A stretch of DNA of 34,935 bases from Oscillospiraceae bacterium (GTDB lineage: Bacteria; Bacillota; Clostridia; Oscillospirales; Oscillospiraceae). This document shows, piece after piece, positions 32,529 to 34,935 of this stretch. The stretch is taken from assembly GCA_017437095.1 (NCBI GenBank), contig JAFSBW010000073.1, positions 1 through 34,935 on the forward strand, read 5' to 3'. Position numbers and translations under genes: made by a program. Positions within the stretch are counted from its first letter, which is position 1. Each line of letters begins with the position of its first letter. The notes beneath the pieces were generated by a model that saw only the letters and a list, made by a program, of their open reading frames with translations, was not told the DNA's origin and made no database searches.

Positions 32529-34760
32529 TTAGTTGGTGTCGTAGCACTCGATCATCATGTTGTTGCCGTCTTCCCAGGCATCCATAAAGACTTCCAGGGG
32601 GATCTCTACGCCCTGGCCGTTGGGAGTGCCGGAATCGTTGAGGATCACTACGGGATTGTCCGGGTCGCTCAGGTCAAGGCCAATGACCTCAACGGCGTGG
32701 TTGACGCTGTCACCGGGAACATAAATATCGTCATTTTCGGCATACCACATTTCATCGGCATCCAGCGCTACGATGATGCGGCCGCCCTGCTCCAGACATT
32801 GCTGGATATCTTCCATATCGTTGTTGTAGGAAAGCTCGTTTTCAATGCCGTAGTAGTCCAGCATCTTGTTCATGTGGCTCAGAGGTGTGCCGTTGCGCTC
32901 GCTGAACCATCCCTTGCTCTCGGCATAGTCGGCAAATTCCTCCATGTCGATCTCATGGTCGGTAAACTCTTCGATGACGAACATCTGGGAATACAGGGCG
33001 CAGCGCATGGTGTTGCCCTGATGCTCCCACTCCCGCATGGCATCGTCAGGATCGCCGATCACGCCCTCCTTGTCAGAATCCCGGGGGTCAAAGTTTTCCA
33101 GATTTTGGTAGTAAGTACCCTTGCTGTCGTTTTCCTCGTAATATTTTTCGTAGTCAAACTCCAGCTCTTCCAGCTCTACCTCGGGGGCTTGCTCCTGGAA
33201 GCTGGGCACCCAGGGATTCAGCCGGTCGGTAGAGCTGCGGTTCAGGTCGCCGTCGCCGTCGGTATCGATAGCGCTGTATTCAAAGCGGCCGTCGCCGTCA
33301 AAATCCCGGTGCATCACATCGATGTCGCCGTCGCCGTCCAGATCCCGCAGGGCGATCTCAGCCTTGCCGTCGCCGTTGGCGTCCACCATCAGGGTATCGT
33401 CCTTGCCGTCGCCGTCGGTATCTACGCCCCGGGTCTCAAAAATGCCGTCGCCGTCCTTGTCAGCCAGCATGGTATCGTACTTGCCGTCGCCGTCGGTATC
33501 CCGCAGGAGCACATCCTCCCTGCGGTCGTTGAAATAATGGATCTTCTGATCCTCCAGGCCTTCCTGGGCCTTGCTGCCATCGGTCAGCTCAAATTCGCCG
33601 TCGCCATCGGTGTCCATAGCGGTAATATCCGCTACGCCGTCGCCATCGGTATCGGCGGTCATCACCAGGCCCTCAGCGCCTTCATAAACGGTGGTTTCAA
33701 AGTAGCCGTCGCCGTCGGTATCCATAAATGCCCGGTCCGCCTCGCCGTCGCCGTCGGTATCCATAGCGATAGAATCTACCACGCCGTCGCCATCGGTATC
33801 CATATGGTATACATCAAAAATGCCGTCGCCGTCCAGATCCTGGGCTTCGGTATCCACAAAGCCGTCGCCGTTGCTGTCCAGCAGGTTTACATCGATGTAG
33901 CCGTCATCATCCTTGTCCAGGCCCAGGTCGCCGGAGCCGTCGTAGCGCAGCCAGGTATTGCGGTCGGTATAGCCGTCACCATCGGTATCTATAGAGGCGG
34001 TGTCAAAGCGGCCGTCGGCGTTGGTATCCTCGGTAACGGTGTCGAAGGCGCCGTCTTTGTCAGAGTCGGAGTAAATGGTATCCATACGGCCGTCGCCGTC
34101 GGTATCGGCGATGATGGATTCGTAGTAGTTATCGCCGTCGCTGTCCAGGAACATTTCGGCAAACACCTGGTCAGGCTCGGTCTGGCGGTAGGCCTCTTCC
34201 ATCTGGGCGTCGCCGTCAAAATTCAGCCAGGTGGTATCCAGCTTTCCGTCGCCGTCGGTGTCGGCGTGGATCAGCTCGTGGATGCCGTCGCCGTCGTTGT
34301 CCAGCTTCAGGGTATCATAAGCGCCGTCATAGTTGGTATCCTGGAGAACGCGGTCAAAGCCCATGGTATCATCCGTATCCTCCATGAGCATATCGTATAC
34401 GCCGTCCCGGTTGACATCGGCCTGGGCAACATCGTAAACATTGTCCCCATCGGAGTCCATCAAGAGCATGTCCACCATGCCATCGGCATCGGTATCTATC
34501 TCCTGATAGTCCCAGATGCCGTCGCCGTTCAGGTCTGCTACGATGGTTTCAAAATAATTGTCCCCATCGCTGTCCAGCAGAGTTTCCATCACGCCGTCGC
34601 CATTGGTGTCGGAGAGCAGATAATCCGCCACGCCGTCGTTGTTCTGGTCTACCAGGTAGCTGTCGGCAATGCCGTCGCCGTCGGTATCCGCCAGCTGGCC
34701 GTAGCTGTCCTTAACGCCGTCGCCGTCGGTATCCAGGTTGAATCGGTCAAACAAATCCAT
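32529..34760 (-). CDS. Calcium-binding-repeat protein with C-terminal C39-like peptidase domain
   Basis: 743 residues from MDLFDRFNLD (AAAAGGAG ends 9 nt upstream; an ATG two codons earlier is 3 nt from that site). Residues about 8-520 are about 35 units of a 13-residue repeat of the form DxDGDGxxDxxxx, the acidic loop seen in EF-hand, dockerin and thrombospondin type 3 calcium sites. Two or three breaks interrupt the periodicity. An acidic linker follows (about 530-580), then a papain/C39-like domain with Cys587 (NTMRCALYSQ), His688 (DSVNHAVEVIGLD) and Asn708/Asp709 (ILNDSGTPNG). There is no signal peptide or membrane segment, so by sequence the protein is cytoplasmic. It is the first gene of the dynamin-like operon, under a consensus promoter. 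Confidence 0.9.
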   Translation of the reverse strand: MDLFDRFNLDTDGDGVKDSYGQLADTDGDGIADSYLVDQNNDGVADYLLSDTNGDGVMETLLDSDGDNYFETIVADLNGDGIWDYQEIDTDADGMVDMLLMDSDGDNVYDVAQADVNRDGVYDMLMEDTDDTMGFDRVLQDTNYDGAYDTLKLDNDGDGIHELIHADTDGDGKLDTTWLNFDGDAQMEEAYRQTEPDQVFAEMFLDSDGDNYYESIIADTDGDGRMDTIYSDSDKDGAFDTVTEDTNADGRFDTASIDTDGDGYTDRNTWLRYDGSGDLGLDKDDDGYIDVNLLDSNGDGFVDTEAQDLDGDGIFDVYHMDTDGDGVVDSIAMDTDGDGEADRAFMDTDGDGYFETTVYEGAEGLVMTADTDGDGVADITAMDTDGDGEFELTDGSKAQEGLEDQKIHYFNDRREDVLLRDTDGDGKYDTMLADKDGDGIFETRGVDTDGDGKDDTLMVDANGDGKAEIALRDLDGDGDIDVMHRDFDGDGRFEYSAIDTDGDGDLNRSSTDRLNPWVPSFQEQAPEVELEELEFDYEKYYEENDSKGTYYQNLENFDPRDSDKEGVIGDPDDAMREWEHQGNTMRCALYSQMFVIEEFTDHEIDMEEFADYAESKGWFSERNGTPLSHMNKMLDYYGIENELSYNNDMEDIQQCLEQGGRIIVALDADEMWYAENDDIYVPGDSVNHAVEVIGLDLSDPDNPVVILNDSGTPNGQGVEIPLEVFMDAWEDGNNMMIECYDTN
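33225..34745. repeat. 39-bp coding tandem repeats
   Basis: The DNA encoding the DxDGDG units repeats with a 39-bp period; the core on the plus strand is close to GCCGTCGCCGTCGGTATC and recurs dozens of times. Copies have diverged between the cores, so this is an old but probably still slippage-prone repeat. Confidence 0.85.
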
Positions 34761-34816
34761 ATTCATACGCTCCTTTTCGGGGCAAAGCCCATTTATTTCA
34801 GGATATAACACATTAC

Positions 34817-34845
34817 ATTATAACTTTTTCGCCATTTATTGTCAA
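34817..34845 (-). promoter_or_regulatory. Perfect consensus promoter of the dynamin-like operon
   Basis: Minus strand: TTGACA (34840-34845), 17 bp, TATAAT (34817-34822). The leader is about 50 nt with a small GGGC/GCCC hairpin before the AAAAGGAG site. No operator-like repeat is evident, which suggests steady expression. Confidence 0.92.
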
Positions 34846-34899
34846 TCCTGGCCGGAAAATATCCCCTCTTTTTTAGGTTATTTGTGTAAAATCCCAGAG

Positions 34900-34935
34900 G
34901 GGTGCAATTACAAATTACAAAGTACAAATTACAAA
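34900..34935. repeat. ATTACAAA-rich repeat at the right edge
   Basis: Four imperfect, tandem copies of ATTACAAA/AGTACAAA run to the end of the window, like the tail at 27935-27966. Nothing else is visible between the operon promoter and the edge. Confidence 0.55.

Noticed and set aside
33225-34745. Regular repeats considered as a CRISPR array
   Set aside because: The 39-bp period has no unique spacers, stays in one coding frame and translates to the DxDGDG motif.
31017-34808. A very long open frame (1263 codons) on the plus strand opposite the repeat protein and GTPase A
   Set aside because: It is the antisense of GC-rich tandem repeats, which lack stops by composition. It crosses three well-supported minus-strand genes, has no ribosome binding site and translates to low-complexity Val/Ala/Gly.
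23993-34845. Calling the GTPase locus a phage-defence system
   Set aside because: Dynamin-like proteins occur in several contexts including membrane repair and vesiculation. No nuclease, toxin, phage gene or integrase is nearby, so defence is only one possibility.

Overview
The window looks like a chromosomal segment of an uncultured Gram-positive gut Firmicute, probably class Clostridia (Oscillospiraceae/Ruminococcaceae-like). Signs are lipoprotein signal peptides on the secreted enzymes, textbook sigma-A promoters, AGGAGG-type ribosome binding sites, a transketolase split into two genes, a MalEFG/MsmX-type importer and moderately GC-rich DNA with many short palindromic intergenic repeats. 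Species assignment is inference. I see no rRNA, tRNA, CRISPR array, transposase or integrase.

Layout. (1) 1-450: start of a minus-strand gene leaving the window, its promoter overlapped by operator-like repeats, then repeats and the terminator of the next operon. (2) 451-17253, all minus strand: a starch and galactan utilisation locus. Read 5' to 3' it runs 4-alpha-glucanotransferase (malQ), cell-surface pullulanase, surface GH53 galactanase with a galactan-binding module, surface GH13 amylase, a hairpin array, a DUF3863-like enzyme, a small zinc-ribbon protein, an intracellular GH53 galactanase, then a separate promoter driving malE, malF, malG and an MsmX-type ATPase. Surface lipoproteins would cut starch and galactan, the ABC importer takes up the oligosaccharides, and MalQ, the cytoplasmic galactanase, glucokinase, Pgi and transketolase process the products. 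(3) 17457-23655: central metabolism and housekeeping: alanine racemase, split transketolase and ROK glucokinase on minus; glucose-6-phosphate isomerase and a small P-loop protein on plus.

(4) 23993-34845, minus strand: the most unusual part. A perfect consensus promoter (TTGACA, 17 bp, TATAAT) drives a protein with about 35 tandem 13-residue DxDGDG calcium-binding-type repeats fused to a C39/papain-like cysteine peptidase domain and lacking any signal peptide, then a 177-residue protein of unknown family, then three consecutive dynamin-like GTPases (one carrying two G domains joined by an acidic proline-rich linker). A membrane-anchored C39-like peptidase follows from its own promoter. I propose that this is an uncharacterised membrane-remodelling or membrane-stress system; that role is inference from domain content and gene order.

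(5) Repeats. Several families of short palindromic elements occupy the gaps: a GAAGATTGAAGAT palindrome (three copies), a GTAGGGCGGGG inverted-repeat element, an ATTACAAA-rich family, and a remarkable array of about nine small hairpins separated by GCGATAT tags at 9241-9462.
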